Counted from the first letter of the stretch, positions 15,846 through 25,194 are shown. The stretch is 64,000 nt of DNA from Modestobacter sp. VKM Ac-2985 (GCF_026967925.1 NZ_JAPVBI010000001.1:744001-808000), one strand, 5' to 3'. Numbers and translations are program-made. Notes: generated by a model from the letters alone, not told the origin.

Positions 15846-18787
15846 GCCTCCATCTCCTCCAGCCGCTCACACAGCAGCGAGGCCCAGCGGTGCGCGGTGG
15901 CCCGGGTGCCGTCGACCATGGCCACGGGCACCGGGACGTGGTCCAGCACGGCGGCCGGGTCAGCGGTCGAGTCGGTGTCCTCGACGACGACGGCGTCCAG
16001 GCGGGGCAGGCCGTCCAGCCACGGCACGAGGTCCTCGGGCTTGCGGGTGGCCTCCATGACCGCCCACACCGCCGTCGGCGACCAGACGGAGAGCATGTGC
16101 TCCATCCACGGCCCACCGGACGTGCGCAGCGGGGCGTCCACGGCGACGACCGTGACCGCGCCGGTCGTCGCGCTCGTCCGGCGGCGTGCCAGGGCGGTCT
16201 CCACCGAGGTGATCCGGCTGGCCTCCGGGGCCAGGCCGGCCAGCGCACCGGAGGCGGCCCACAGGACGGCCTCGGGCTCCAGCCGCAGCGAGGAGGCCAG
16301 TGACCGGGCGGCGGCGAACGTCTCGGCGCCGGGGCCGACGAGCATCAGCACGTCGCCGGGCTCCGTCGGCGCCGGCGGAGCCGAGGGGAGGCGCTCGGAC
16401 AGGGTGCGGGTCAGCGCGGCGTAGACCCCGCGGGCGGCCGCGTCGCTGGTGAAGTCCGGCCCCAGCAGGGAGTCGGGCAGCCCGAGGGTGAGCAGCCGGA
16501 TGACCAGCTCCTCGGGCCCGCTCATCGGGTAGGGGACGAGCGCCGTGGACGACGGTGCGGGGACCAGCCGGGTCACGGTCGCCAGGCGGCCGCCGGGCTC
16601 GTCGGCGGCCGGCAGCGCAGGGGCAGCCGGCCGGGGTGCCACGGGGAGGGCCGTCGGGCGGGTCGGGGCCTGCGGGCGGCCGGACAGTGCGGGTCGGGTG
16701 CTCGCCGGCACCGGCGGGCGCGACCGGCGGACCGGCGGGACACCGGGACGGGAGGCCAGCAGCGGCTGCGAACCGCCGAAGTGCTGCGGCGGCATCAGCG
16801 ACAGCGGCGGCAGGACGGTGGTGGCGTCCAGCGGCAACGGAGCCGGGTCGCTCGCGGTCCGCGCCATCTCCGGGGCCATCGCGGGGGCCATCGCCGGGGA
16901 CACGACCGGGGACATGACCGGGGAGAGGGCCACCGGGACGGCGAACCGCTCGCGCTGGTCGATCGACGGTGACTCCATGAAGCGGATCTCCTCGGCCGGG
17001 GACTCGTCGACGACGACGGCGTCCACGACCAGGTTCTGGGCGGCGGCGAACTGCGCCGCCCGCTGGGCGATCCGGTCCTCGCTGGCGTAGCCGGCGTGCG
17101 CGTCGGTCCGGTAGGCGCTGGTGTCGTAGGCGTTGGGCTCGGCGCCGGTGGTCTGGTAGGCCCACGGCTGCGGGACGTCGCGCACCCGGTCCTCGGCGAG
17201 CGCCGGGGCGGGCCACGCGCGGGCGGCCGCGGACTCGATGATCGCCGAGGCAGCCGCGACGGCCGCGTCCCCGTCCTGGTCGGCCTCTGCGGCGGTCCGC
17301 TCGGCACCCGCCTCGGGGGAGCGGTGCCGGCCGCGGCCGGAGCCGTTGGCGGCCAGGACCTCCTCGAGCAGGTCGGCCAGCTCCTCGTCCGCACTCCGCA
17401 CGGACTCGACCATCGAGAGGGCCGGGGCCGCCGTCTCGAGGCGGGTGGCCTCGATTCGTGCGGCTTCGATCCGGGCGGCCTCGGCGGCCTCGGCCTGGAC
17501 CCGAGCGGCCTCTGCCCGGGTGCGGGCTGCTTCGATCCGGGCTGCTTCGACGCGCACTGCCTCAGCCGCGGCGGCCTCGGCCTCGGCCTGGTGGCGGGCT
17601 GCCTCGGCGGCTGCTTCGGCCTCGGCCTGGTGGCGGGCTGCCTCGGCGGCTGCTGCGGTCTCGGCCTGGTGGCGGGCTGCTTCGGCGGCTGCTTCGGTCT
17701 CGGCCTGGTGGCGGGCTGCTTCGGCGGCTGCTTCGGTCTCGGCCTGGTGGCGGGCTGCTTCGGCGGCTGCTTCGGTCTCGGCCTGGAGGCGGGCTGCGTC
17801 TGCGGCTGCTTCGGTCTCGGCCTGGAGGCGGGCTGCGTCTGCGGCTGCTTCGGTCACGGCCTGGAGGCGAGCTGCCTCGGCCTGGAGGCGGGCTGCGTCG
17901 GCGGCTGCTTCGGCCTCGGCCTGGAGGCGAGCCGCCTCGATCCGTGCTGCCTCGGCCCGTGCTGCCTCGGCCTGCACCCGGGCGGCCCCGGCGGCAGCCG
18001 CCTCGATGCGCGCGGTGGCCAGCCGGGTGGCCTCCGCGGCCGCGGCCTCGACCGCAGCCGTCTGGGCAGCGGCTGCCTCGGCCGCGGCCAGCTCGGCAGC
18101 GGCCGCCACAGCGGCGTCTTCGACCGCGGCGTCGGCTGCCGCCTGCACCGGGCTGGAGGCGACCATCCGGGTCAGCGCTGCGGCGAAGGGGGAGGGCCCC
18201 GACGGCTCGTCGGCGACCGGTGCGGGCGCCGGCGTCGGCACGAGGTCCTCCGCCGAGAGCATCAGGGTGTGCTTGGCGGGGGTGAACGGCTTGGCCGCCA
18301 CCGGGGCGGCCGCAGCCGCGGCTGCCCGTGCCGGTCGCGCTGCGGACCGGGCGCCGTCGGCGGGACCGGTCGCGCGCCCGGCAGCGGTGCGCCCGGCCGG
18401 CGCGGCGGCTGCGGGCGTGCCGGCCGGGGTCCGCACCGAGCCGGACCGGCCGTAGAGGTCCACGTCCGGGCTGCCCTGCGCGGCCGCACCCAGCAGGTCG
18501 GCGAGCTCCTTCATCCGGTCGTCCATCGACGGCCCGGCAGCGGCGGTCGGCCGCGCAGGCGTGGCGGGGTCCTTCAGCACGGTCGAGGAACCGGTGCTCG
18601 GCCCGGGGGTCGCCCCGGCCGCGGGCACCTCGACCTCGGCGATGAACCGTTCGTTGGTGAAGAAGCCGAACATGCCGCCGGAGCGGATGCGGCGGACCCC
18701 GACCACCCGGGCCGAGGCCCCGAACTCTGCGCGTGCGGCCGCGACGGCCTCGTCACGCGTGGCTGCCTCAACGGATCGCGACGGCAC
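15842..18787 (-). CDS. FlhF-like protein with degenerate GTPase core and Ala-rich repeat region
   Basis: A 981-residue protein in the usual flhF position after flhA. The N-terminal ~50 residues match FlhF ('AATRDEAVAAARAEFGASA', then a basic VRRIRSGG stretch). Residues ~200-460 are an Ala/Glu/Arg coiled-coil-like region with 13-residue tandem repeats (AEAARHQAETEAA type). The last ~260 residues align in layout with the SRP-type GTPase, but the P-loop is lost: VGPGAETFAAA replaces a GPTGVGKTT-type motif, and DAPLRTSG stands where DTAGR is expected. FlhF sets flagellar number and site as a GTP-dependent dimer; this form probably cannot bind GTP. The GTG start overlaps flhA by 20 nt. Confidence 0.7.
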   Translation of the reverse strand: MPSRSVEAATRDEAVAAARAEFGASARVVGVRRIRSGGMFGFFTNERFIAEVEVPAAGATPGPSTGSSTVLKDPATPARPTAAAGPSMDDRMKELADLLGAAAQGSPDVDLYGRSGSVRTPAGTPAAAAPAGRTAAGRATGPADGARSAARPARAAAAAAAPVAAKPFTPAKHTLMLSAEDLVPTPAPAPVADEPSGPSPFAAALTRMVASSPVQAAADAAVEDAAVAAAAELAAAEAAAAQTAAVEAAAAEATRLATARIEAAAAGAARVQAEAARAEAARIEAARLQAEAEAAADAARLQAEAARLQAVTEAAADAARLQAETEAAADAARLQAETEAAAEAARHQAETEAAAEAARHQAETEAAAEAARHQAETAAAAEAARHQAEAEAAAEAARHQAEAEAAAAEAVRVEAARIEAARTRAEAARVQAEAAEAARIEAARIEATRLETAAPALSMVESVRSADEELADLLEEVLAANGSGRGRHRSPEAGAERTAAEADQDGDAAVAAASAIIESAAARAWPAPALAEDRVRDVPQPWAYQTTGAEPNAYDTSAYRTDAHAGYASEDRIAQRAAQFAAAQNLVVDAVVVDESPAEEIRFMESPSIDQRERFAVPVALSPVMSPVVSPAMAPAMAPEMARTASDPAPLPLDATTVLPPLSLMPPQHFGGSQPLLASRPGVPPVRRSRPPVPASTRPALSGRPQAPTRPTALPVAPRPAAPALPAADEPGGRLATVTRLVPAPSSTALVPYPMSGPEELVIRLLTLGLPDSLLGPDFTSDAAARGVYAALTRTLSERLPSAPPAPTEPGDVLMLVGPGAETFAAARSLASSLRLEPEAVLWAASGALAGLAPEASRITSVETALARRRTSATTGAVTVVAVDAPLRTSGGPWMEHMLSVWSPTAVWAVMEATRKPEDLVPWLDGLPRLDAVVVEDTDSTADPAAVLDHVPVPVAMVDGTRATAHRWASLLCERLEEMEA
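17575..17920 (-). repeat. 39-nt tandem repeats inside the FlhF-like gene
   Basis: About eight to nine in-frame copies of a 39-nt unit, each coding 13 residues (A-E/D-A-A-R-H/L-Q-A-E-T/A-E-A-A). The four central copies are almost identical in DNA and step by exactly 39 nt. In-frame repeats can change copy number by slippage or recombination without breaking the gene. Confidence 0.85.
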
Positions 18788-20813
18788 CGCTCACCACTCC
18801 CAAGGACTCGATCTGTGCCGTGCGGGACACCTCGTTGTACGAGATGACCGACAGGCGGGGCAGGACCTGACGGATCAGGCGGGACAGGGCGGCTCGCACC
18901 TGCGGCGAGCAGACGAGCACGGGGGAGAGGTTCATCCGCTCCGCCTCGTCGAGGAGCTCGGTGCAGCCACGGACCAGGACGTCGACGGTGTGCCCGTCCA
19001 GGGCGAGGACCTGGCCGCCCTCGGTCGGACGCACGGCCTCCAGGAGACGCTGCTCGAACGACGGCTCGAGGGTGATGACGTGCAGTCGCTCCTCCTCGGT
19101 CACGTACGGGTGGCTGATGGCCGCGCCGAGGGCCGTCCGGGCCGCCTCGACCAGGCCGTCGAGGTCGGTGGAGACCTTGGCCCGCAGGGACAGGGCCTCG
19201 AAGATGCGCACCAGGTCGCGGATCGACACCCCCTCGTCCAGCAGGGCCTGCAGCACGCGCTGCACCTCGCCGAGGCTGAGCAGCGCCGGGGTGAGCTCGT
19301 CGGCGACGGCCGGGTGCGAGCGGCGGATCATCTCGACCAGCACCTTGACGTCCTCCCGGCCGAGCAGCGCCGAGGCGTTCTGCCGGACGACCTCGGCCAG
19401 GTGGGTGGTGATGACCGAGGAGCGGTCGACGACCGTGGCGCCGGCCATCTCGGCCTGCCGCTGCAGCTCGGCGGGCACCCACTTGGCGGCCAGCCCGAAG
19501 ACCGGCTCCCGGGTCGCCTTGCCGGGCAGCCCGTCGAGGTGGTCACCGATGGCGAGGACGGTGCCGGCCGGGGACGTGCCCTTGGCGGCAGGGACGCCGT
19601 TGAGCCAGATGACGTACTGCGAGGCGGGCAGGTCCAGGTTGTCCCGGGTGCGGACCAGCGGGATGACCAGGCCGGTCTCCATGGCGACCTTGCGGCGCAG
19701 CGCCTTGACGCGGTCGAGCAGGTCCCCGCCGCGGGCGGTGTCCACCAGTTCGACCAGGTCGAAGGCGACCTCGAGCTCGAGGGGGTCCACCCGCATCCGG
19801 TCGGCGATGGCCTCGGGGGAGTCCGGCTGCGGCTCCGCGGCGACGGCGTCCCCGGGGGTGCTCTCGTCGTCGTCCTCATCGACCTGGTCGGTGAGCCGGG
19901 TGGAGATGAACAGGAACAGGCCACCGATGATCAGGAACGGCAGCTTGGGCAGGCCGGGGATCAGGCACAGGGCCAGGGCGCCCAGGCCGGCGATGCGCAC
20001 CGGCTGCTTGTTGCGGGACAGCTGGCTGATCAGGTCCGAGCCCATGTCGCCCTGGGACGCCGAGCGGGTGACGATCAGGCCGGTGGCGGTGGAGATCAGC
20101 AGGGCGGGGATCTGGGAGACCAGTCCGTCGCCGACGCTCAGCAGCGAGTAGGTGGAGATGGCCTCTCCGGGGGCCATGCCCTTCTGCATCATGCCGATGG
20201 CGAAGCCACCGATGAGGTTGATCAGGGTGACGATGATGGCGGCGATGGCGTCGCCCTTGACGAACTTGCTGGCGCCGTCCATCGAGCCGTAGAAGTCGGC
20301 CTCGGAGGTGACCTCCATGCGCCGCTTGCGGGCCTGCTTCTCGTTGATCAGGCCGGCGTTCAGGTCGGCGTCGATGGCCATCTGCTTGCCGGGCATCGCG
20401 TCCAGGGTGAAGCGGGCGCCGACCTCGGCGACCCGGCCGGCACCGTTGGTGATGACGACGAACTGGATGATCGTGAGGATCACGAAGATCACCAGGCCGA
20501 CGATCAGCGAGCCGCCGATGACGAAGTGCCCGAAGGCCTCGATGACCTTGCCGGCGTAGCCGTCGGTGAGCACGAGCCGGGTAGAGGAGACGTTGAGCGC
20601 CAGGCGCATCAGCGTCGCGATCAGCACCAGTGACGGGAAGATCGCGAAGTCCAGCGGCCGCTTGATGTTCATCGACACCAGCAGGATCAGCAGCGACCCG
20701 ACGATGTTCAGCGCCAGCAGCACGTCCAGCACGGGCGCCGGCAGCGGCACGACGAGCATCAGGACGATGGAGACGACCCCGATGGGGACGGCGGCCTTCG
20801 TCAGCTTTCCCAC
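18768..20813 (-). CDS. flhA: Flagellar export apparatus protein FlhA
   Basis: The 681-residue export-gate protein. The N-terminal half has about eight membrane helices, with the conserved block 'MRLALNVSSTRLVLTDGYAG' and a charged loop containing DAMPGKQMAIDADL, the FHIPEP family signature region. The C-terminal half is the cytoplasmic ring domain that docks substrates and chaperones. The GTG at 20813 gives normal FlhA length, with GAGG just upstream. It overlaps the FlhF-like gene by 20 nt. A 180-nt gap with a candidate flagellar-sigma promoter separates it from flhB. Confidence 0.96.
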   Translation of the reverse strand: MGKLTKAAVPIGVVSIVLMLVVPLPAPVLDVLLALNIVGSLLILLVSMNIKRPLDFAIFPSLVLIATLMRLALNVSSTRLVLTDGYAGKVIEAFGHFVIGGSLIVGLVIFVILTIIQFVVITNGAGRVAEVGARFTLDAMPGKQMAIDADLNAGLINEKQARKRRMEVTSEADFYGSMDGASKFVKGDAIAAIIVTLINLIGGFAIGMMQKGMAPGEAISTYSLLSVGDGLVSQIPALLISTATGLIVTRSASQGDMGSDLISQLSRNKQPVRIAGLGALALCLIPGLPKLPFLIIGGLFLFISTRLTDQVDEDDDESTPGDAVAAEPQPDSPEAIADRMRVDPLELEVAFDLVELVDTARGGDLLDRVKALRRKVAMETGLVIPLVRTRDNLDLPASQYVIWLNGVPAAKGTSPAGTVLAIGDHLDGLPGKATREPVFGLAAKWVPAELQRQAEMAGATVVDRSSVITTHLAEVVRQNASALLGREDVKVLVEMIRRSHPAVADELTPALLSLGEVQRVLQALLDEGVSIRDLVRIFEALSLRAKVSTDLDGLVEAARTALGAAISHPYVTEEERLHVITLEPSFEQRLLEAVRPTEGGQVLALDGHTVDVLVRGCTELLDEAERMNLSPVLVCSPQVRAALSRLIRQVLPRLSVISYNEVSRTAQIESLGVVSGAVAIR

Positions 20814-20880
20814 GAGACCTCGATCCTGTGCGGTGCCGCTCCGGCAGCGGAGGAGTGCGCCGGTGCGCGCTCCACCGCCC

Positions 20881-20910
20881 TTCTCGGCAGTCCGGGGAGG
20901 GCTCCGTACC
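20881..20910 (-). promoter_or_regulatory. Candidate flagellar sigma promoter for flhA
   Basis: Reading toward flhA, GGTAC (20910-20906) and GCCGAGAA (20888-20881) are separated by 17 nt, the spacing seen at the other flagellar promoters here. Both boxes deviate from the best form (GGTCA, GCCGATGA), so this is the weakest of the set. It lies in the flhB-flhA gap, 68 nt before the GTG. Confidence 0.4.
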
Positions 20911-20993
20911 GCGCCGCCGGTCGCTGCACCGTGCGTCACAACCGCGCCGCGGACCTCAGCCCGGCGGCGACCCGACGTGGGCGGGACCCTCGG

Positions 20994-22127
20994 TCAGCGG
21001 CGCCGGCCGGCGCGCGGGAGGCCCTCGGTGACCGGTGCCTCGAAGCCGGGGCGGTGCACCCCGCCACGCACGCCGCGCGCGGACAGGTGCATCACGAAGG
21101 CGAGCACCCGGGCGACGGCGGTGAACAGCTGGGCCGGCACCTCCTGGCCCAGGTCGCAGGAGGCGTGCAGCGCCCGGGCCAGCGGGATGTCCTGGACCAT
21201 CGGCACCTTGCACTCCTCGGCCCGGGCGCGCAGCCGGGTGGCCATCTCGTCGGCGCCCTTGGCGACCACCCGGGGCGCGCCCTTCAGCGGGTCGTACTTG
21301 AGCGCGACGGCGACGTGGGTGGGGTTCACCAGCAGCACGTCGGCGTCGGCGACCTCGGCCATCATCCGGTTGCGGGACATCGACAGCTGGGTCGAGCGCC
21401 GCTGGGCCTTCATGTACGGGTCGCCCTCGGCCTGTTTGTGCTCCTGCTTGATCTCGTAGACGCTCATCTTGAGCTGCTTCCGCATCTTGTGTCGCACGAC
21501 GACGTAGTCGGCGACCGCGATGGCCAGGCCGGTGATGCCCACGACCCGGAACATCAGCACCGCGGAGTCGGTGAAGGTGTGCACGATCTCGGACAGCGGC
21601 AACGCCCCGGCGGCGGAGACCAGGTTCATGGCGCGATCGGACGTCACGCCGATGACGACGGCCAGCGCGACGGTCTTGATGATCGCCTTGGTCGCCTCCC
21701 AGAGGCCCTGGCTGCCGAACATCCGCTTGATCCCCGGGAACGGGTTCAGCTTCTTCAGCGTCGGCTTCATCGCCTTCGTGGCGAGGGTGACCCCGCCCTG
21801 GGCCGCCGAGGCGACGGTGCCGATCACCATCATCGCCAGGGCCATCGGCAGCAGGGCGACCATGAAGACGCTCAGCGCGGTGCCGAACAACGCGTTCACC
21901 GTGGCCAGCTGGGGGTCGTTCGCGACCACGCCGACCTGCACGAACAGCTCCTGGATCGAGCCGAAGGCCCCGCTCACGAGCATGGGCAGCAGCACGCTCG
22001 CCGCAGCCGCGCCCAGCCAGGTGCCCAGTTCCTGGGTGCGCGGGATCTGCCCTTCCTTGCGGGCGTCCTTCAGCTTCTTCGGTGTCGGTTCCTCTGTCTT
22101 CTCACCGCCGGGACCGTCCTTGGCCAT
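20994..22127 (-). CDS. flhB: Flagellar export protein FlhB
   Basis: A 377-residue export switch protein. The N-terminus has the typical 'EKTEEPTPKKLKDARKEGQI' block, then four membrane helices, then the cytoplasmic domain with the self-cleaving NPTH motif ('LLVNPTHVAVALKYD', about residue 268). Cleavage at NPTH changes export specificity from hook to filament, in concert with FliK, which is also in this locus. The C-terminal ~30 residues (GVRGGVHRPGFEAPV...) extend past the usual end. It follows fliR by 18 nt. Confidence 0.97.
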   Translation of the reverse strand: MAKDGPGGEKTEEPTPKKLKDARKEGQIPRTQELGTWLGAAAASVLLPMLVSGAFGSIQELFVQVGVVANDPQLATVNALFGTALSVFMVALLPMALAMMVIGTVASAAQGGVTLATKAMKPTLKKLNPFPGIKRMFGSQGLWEATKAIIKTVALAVVIGVTSDRAMNLVSAAGALPLSEIVHTFTDSAVLMFRVVGITGLAIAVADYVVVRHKMRKQLKMSVYEIKQEHKQAEGDPYMKAQRRSTQLSMSRNRMMAEVADADVLLVNPTHVAVALKYDPLKGAPRVVAKGADEMATRLRARAEECKVPMVQDIPLARALHASCDLGQEVPAQLFTAVARVLAFVMHLSARGVRGGVHRPGFEAPVTEGLPRAGRRR

Positions 22128-22145
22128 CAGTCACCCCCTGCCACG

Positions 22146-22910
22146 TCAGCCGCTGCGCAGCGAGGTCATCGCGTCGAGCGCTGCGTCCAGGAGCCCGTCG
22201 AGCGCCGGCGGCAGCAGCGGGAAGGTCAGCCCCAGCAGGGTCAGGGTGATCATGATCTTGACGGGGAAGCCGAAGGCGAAGATGTTCAGCGCCGGCGCGG
22301 CCTTGGACAGCAGCGCCAGGGCGACGTCGGCGAGCAGCAGCACCGCCACCAGCGGACCGGCGATCTGCAGCGCGGCCAGGAACATCATCGAGAACGCGGT
22401 GATCAGCACCGAGCCCAGCTGGTCGGTGGGCACCGAGCCGCCGACGGGGAGCCCCTCGTAGGAGGTGACGAACCCCCGCACCAGCAGCAGGTGCCCGTTG
22501 CTGGTGAACAGCAGGGTGATGGCGAGCAGGTAGTGCAGCCTGCCGATCACCCCCTGCGTGGTCAGCGACATCGGGTCGTAGGCCGGTTGCAGGGAGAAGC
22601 CGCCGGTCACGTCGATCAGGTCGCCGGCCAGCTGGACGGCGCTGAACAGCAGCTGGACGACGAAGCCCAGCGCCGCACCGATGACCGCCTCGGTGACGGC
22701 GCCCGCGACCAGGAACCCGGCCGTCACCTCCGGCAGGGTGCCCGAGATGTGCGGGAAGGTGACCAGGGCGATGCACAGGGCGAGCGCGCCCTTGACCACC
22801 CGCGGGATGCCGTTGGAGTTGAACGGCGGGGCCAGGGCGATGAACCCGGCGGCCCGCGTGCTGGCCAGCAGCAGCGCCGCGAGGGTCGCGGAGGGGACCT
22901 CGAGGTCCAC
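22146..22910 (-). CDS. fliR: Flagellar export protein FliR
   Basis: A 254-residue membrane protein of the export gate (with FliP and FliQ). It begins 'LEVPSATLAALLLASTRAAGFIALAPPF', the usual FliR opening, and has about six helices, with 'GFVVQLLFSAVQLAGDLIDVTGGF' in the middle. Length fits the family. It starts 7 nt after the fliQ stop. Confidence 0.96.
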   Translation of the reverse strand: MDLEVPSATLAALLLASTRAAGFIALAPPFNSNGIPRVVKGALALCIALVTFPHISGTLPEVTAGFLVAGAVTEAVIGAALGFVVQLLFSAVQLAGDLIDVTGGFSLQPAYDPMSLTTQGVIGRLHYLLAITLLFTSNGHLLLVRGFVTSYEGLPVGGSVPTDQLGSVLITAFSMMFLAALQIAGPLVAVLLLADVALALLSKAAPALNIFAFGFPVKIMITLTLLGLTFPLLPPALDGLLDAALDAMTSLRSG

Positions 22911-22917
22911 TGCGGCC

Positions 22918-23193
22918 TCAGGTCCTGCCGAGCAGCCGCGGCAGTGACTCGAACAGCTGATCGGTGAAGGAGACCAGCTCCGAGAGCACCCAGTTGCCGG
23001 TCACGAGCAGCGCGATCGCCACCGCGATCATCTTCGGCACGAAGGACAGGGTCGGTTCCTGGATCTGGGTGGCCGCCTGGAACAGCGAGATCATGAAGCC
23101 GACCAGCAGGGCGGTCAGCAGGATCGGGGCGGACACCTTCGCCGCGACGATCATCGTCTGGGTGGCGATCTCGGTGACGTCGGCGTCGCTCAT
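22918..23193 (-). CDS. fliQ: Flagellar export protein FliQ
   Basis: A 91-residue two-helix subunit of the FliP5-FliQ4-FliR1 gate. The segment 'LLVGFMISLFQAATQIQEPTLSFVPKMIAV' is split by a Gln/Glu-Pro turn, a FliQ signature. Its ATG overlaps the fliP stop by 4 nt. Confidence 0.96.
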   Translation of the reverse strand: MSDADVTEIATQTMIVAAKVSAPILLTALLVGFMISLFQAATQIQEPTLSFVPKMIAVAIALLVTGNWVLSELVSFTDQLFESLPRLLGRT

Positions 23194-24020
23194 CCGTAGG
23201 ACCCCACCAACGCGGTGGTGACGAGCGCCCAGCCGTCGACGATCACGAACAGCATCAGCTTGAAGGGCAGCGACACGATGGTCGGCGGCACCATCATCAT
23301 GCCCATCGCCATCAGCGCGGCGCTGACCAGCATGTCCAGCACCAGGAACGGGATGAAGACGACCAGGCCGATGATGAAGGCGCTCTTGAGCTCCGAGAGC
23401 ACGAAGGCCGGGACCAGCGTCAGCATGCTCACCGACGCCGCGTCCGCCGGTGCCTCCTCCCGGGACAGCCCGACCATCAGCTTGAGCTCGTCCTCCCGCG
23501 TGTTGGCCAGCAGGAAGGTCTTCAGCGGCTCGACGCCGGAGTCGTAGGCCGCCGAGGCGGTGATCGTGCCGTCGAGGTAGGGCTGGACGGCGATCTCGTT
23601 GACCTCGCTGAGCACCGGGCCCATCACGAAGATGGTCAGGAACAGCGCGATCCCGGTGAGCACCTGGTTCGGCGGTGAGGTGGGCAGGCCCAGCGCGTTC
23701 CGGGTCAGCGCCAGCACGACGAGGATCTTGGTGAACGAGGTCACCAGCAGCAGGGCCGAGGGGGCGATCGACAGCACGGTGATCGCCAGGATCAGCGTGA
23801 CCGCGGTGCTCGGGCTGTCCCCGCCGATGGAGATGTCCAGGCCGGAGTCGTCCACCACGGGGGCGACCGGCTCGGACGGCGGGGTCGGCGCGGTGGGCGC
23901 GGCCGAGGCCGGGCCGGCCAGCAGGAGCAGCACGACGACCGTGCCCAGCAGCAGCAACGGCACCAGCCAGGCGGCGCGGCGCGCTTGCATCGCGGGCAGC
24001 CGGACGGGGACGGCGGCCAT
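23190..24020 (-). CDS. fliP: Flagellar export protein FliP
   Basis: A 276-residue gate subunit. A signal-like N-terminus (MQARRAAWLVPLLLLG... ending ASA) precedes the FliP core: 'TSFTKILVVLALTRNALGL', 'PPNQVLTGIALFLTIFVM' and 'GMMMVPPTIVSLPFKLMLF' are family signatures. The ATG at 24020 overlaps the fliO stop by one base (TGATG); a later ATG at the start of the signal segment is an alternative. It acts in the inner membrane as the pentameric export pore. Confidence 0.96.
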   Translation of the reverse strand: MAAVPVRLPAMQARRAAWLVPLLLLGTVVVLLLLAGPASAAPTAPTPPSEPVAPVVDDSGLDISIGGDSPSTAVTLILAITVLSIAPSALLLVTSFTKILVVLALTRNALGLPTSPPNQVLTGIALFLTIFVMGPVLSEVNEIAVQPYLDGTITASAAYDSGVEPLKTFLLANTREDELKLMVGLSREEAPADAASVSMLTLVPAFVLSELKSAFIIGLVVFIPFLVLDMLVSAALMAMGMMMVPPTIVSLPFKLMLFVIVDGWALVTTALVGSYG

Positions 24021-24451
24021 CAGCGGCGCACCGTCCGCTCGCGCAGCTCGTGCACGGCCGACGTCCACGTGCTGCGGTCCAGCACCGAGCCGGCCAGGGC
24101 GCCGCTGCTCGCGCGCGGCACCGGCACCCGCGCGGCGGGCAGCTCGGTGGTCGCGCCGTTCTCGCCGGTGGCCCCGGGGCGGACCTGGGTGGCCAGGGCG
24201 GCCTGCAGCTCGTCGTCCTCCAGCTCGGCCAGCAGGGTGACCTGCTCCTCGGTCGAGCCGACCACCAGCACCCGGCCGGCGACCCGCAGCACCGAGACGC
24301 TGCTGGCCCGGCCCATCCGCTGGCGGGCGACGACCTCGATGACGCCGGTGGCGCCGCCGAGCCCGCGCTTCTTCGCCACCTTGCTCGCGAAGAGCAGCAC
24401 GGCGGCCACGAACGCCAGCGACAGCACCAGGCGGACGATCATCCAGCTCAT
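24020..24451 (-). CDS. fliO: Flagellar export assembly protein FliO
   Basis: A 143-residue single-pass protein: a helix at residues 5-22, then a compact beta domain ('VIEVVARQRMGRASSVSVLRVAGRVLVVGSTEEQVTLLAEL') typical of FliO, and a variable tail. FliO helps FliP assemble. It overlaps fliN by 4 nt. Confidence 0.92.
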   Translation of the reverse strand: MSWMIVRLVLSLAFVAAVLLFASKVAKKRGLGGATGVIEVVARQRMGRASSVSVLRVAGRVLVVGSTEEQVTLLAELEDDELQAALATQVRPGATGENGATTELPAARVPVPRASSGALAGSVLDRSTWTSAVHELRERTVRR

Positions 24452-25194
24452 GCCGGCGGAGCTCCGTACTCGCCGGCCTCGGTCACGATCTCGCTGATCC
24501 GCAGGCCGAAGTCCTCGTCGACGACGACGATCTCGCCGCGGGCGATCAAGGTGCCGTTGACCAGCAGGTCGGCCGGGGCGCCCGCGGCGCGGTCGAGTTC
24601 GATGACCTCGCCGGGGTGGAGGGAGAGCAGCTCGGACACCGTCATCCGGGTCCGGCCGATCTCGACGGTGACCTCCATGGCCACGTTGCGGAGCAGGTCC
24701 AGGCTGCCGCGCCGCTCCCGCGGGCGGGGCAGGGTGACCTGCAGGGCCAGGGTGGCGGCGATCTCGGTGCCGTTGATCAGCGGCACGGCGAGGAAGACGC
24801 CCTTGTCCCGCAGCCCGTCCAGCGCCGCGACGACGTCCTCCACCCGCTCGGCCGCCACCCGCACGCGGCCGAGGGCGCCGGCGGCGGCCTCGAGCGCAGG
24901 GCGCAGCGCGGTGGCGACGTCCATCGGGCCGACCGGGGAGTTGGTCAGCGCGCTGACGATCTCCTCGGAGAGCACGAGCACGATGTCGCCGCTGACCTCG
25001 CCGCCCAGCGCGGCGGTGACGGCCGCGCCGGGGACCGGGGGGAGCGGGACCGACTCGGGGTCGGCCACCGTCTCCCCGGCCCGGAGGACGAGCTCGGCGG
25101 GCATGGCGGCTGCTGCGGCCTGGGCCGCGGCAGCGACGGCTGCGGCGATGGTGTCGGAGTCCGACGAGCGGTCGGTGCCGAAGGCGGTGGTCAT
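24448..25194 (-). CDS. fliN: Flagellar switch protein FliN (FliY-like, long form)
   Basis: A 248-residue switch protein. The C-terminal ~75 residues are the SpoA/FliN domain: 'VEIGRTRMTVSELLSLHPGE', then VIELDR and 'LLVNGTLIARGEIVVVDEDFGLRI'. The N-terminal ~150 residues are extra compared with E. coli FliN (137 aa) and resemble a CheC/CheX-like fold as in FliY (DIVLVLSEEIVSAL; DVATALRPALEAAA). A clear phosphatase D/S/E-xx-N motif is not evident. It forms the lower C-ring with FliM. ATGA overlap with fliM. Confidence 0.93.
   Translation of the reverse strand: MTTAFGTDRSSDSDTIAAAVAAAAQAAAAAMPAELVLRAGETVADPESVPLPPVPGAAVTAALGGEVSGDIVLVLSEEIVSALTNSPVGPMDVATALRPALEAAAGALGRVRVAAERVEDVVAALDGLRDKGVFLAVPLINGTEIAATLALQVTLPRPRERRGSLDLLRNVAMEVTVEIGRTRMTVSELLSLHPGEVIELDRAAGAPADLLVNGTLIARGEIVVVDEDFGLRISEIVTEAGEYGAPPA

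Noticed and set aside
17575-17920. Possible CRISPR array from the regular 39-nt repeats
   Set aside because: Repeats are directly adjacent with no unique spacers and are in frame with a coding region.
17096-18847. Plus-strand frame with Gly/Cys-rich repeats
   Set aside because: It is the antisense reading of the 39-nt repeats in the FlhF-like gene; the repetitive peptide has no independent support.
21648-23374. GCCGATGA strings inside flhB (21648) and fliP (23367)
   Set aside because: They are on the coding-antisense strand, lack a matching upstream box at 17 nt, and precede no plus-strand gene.
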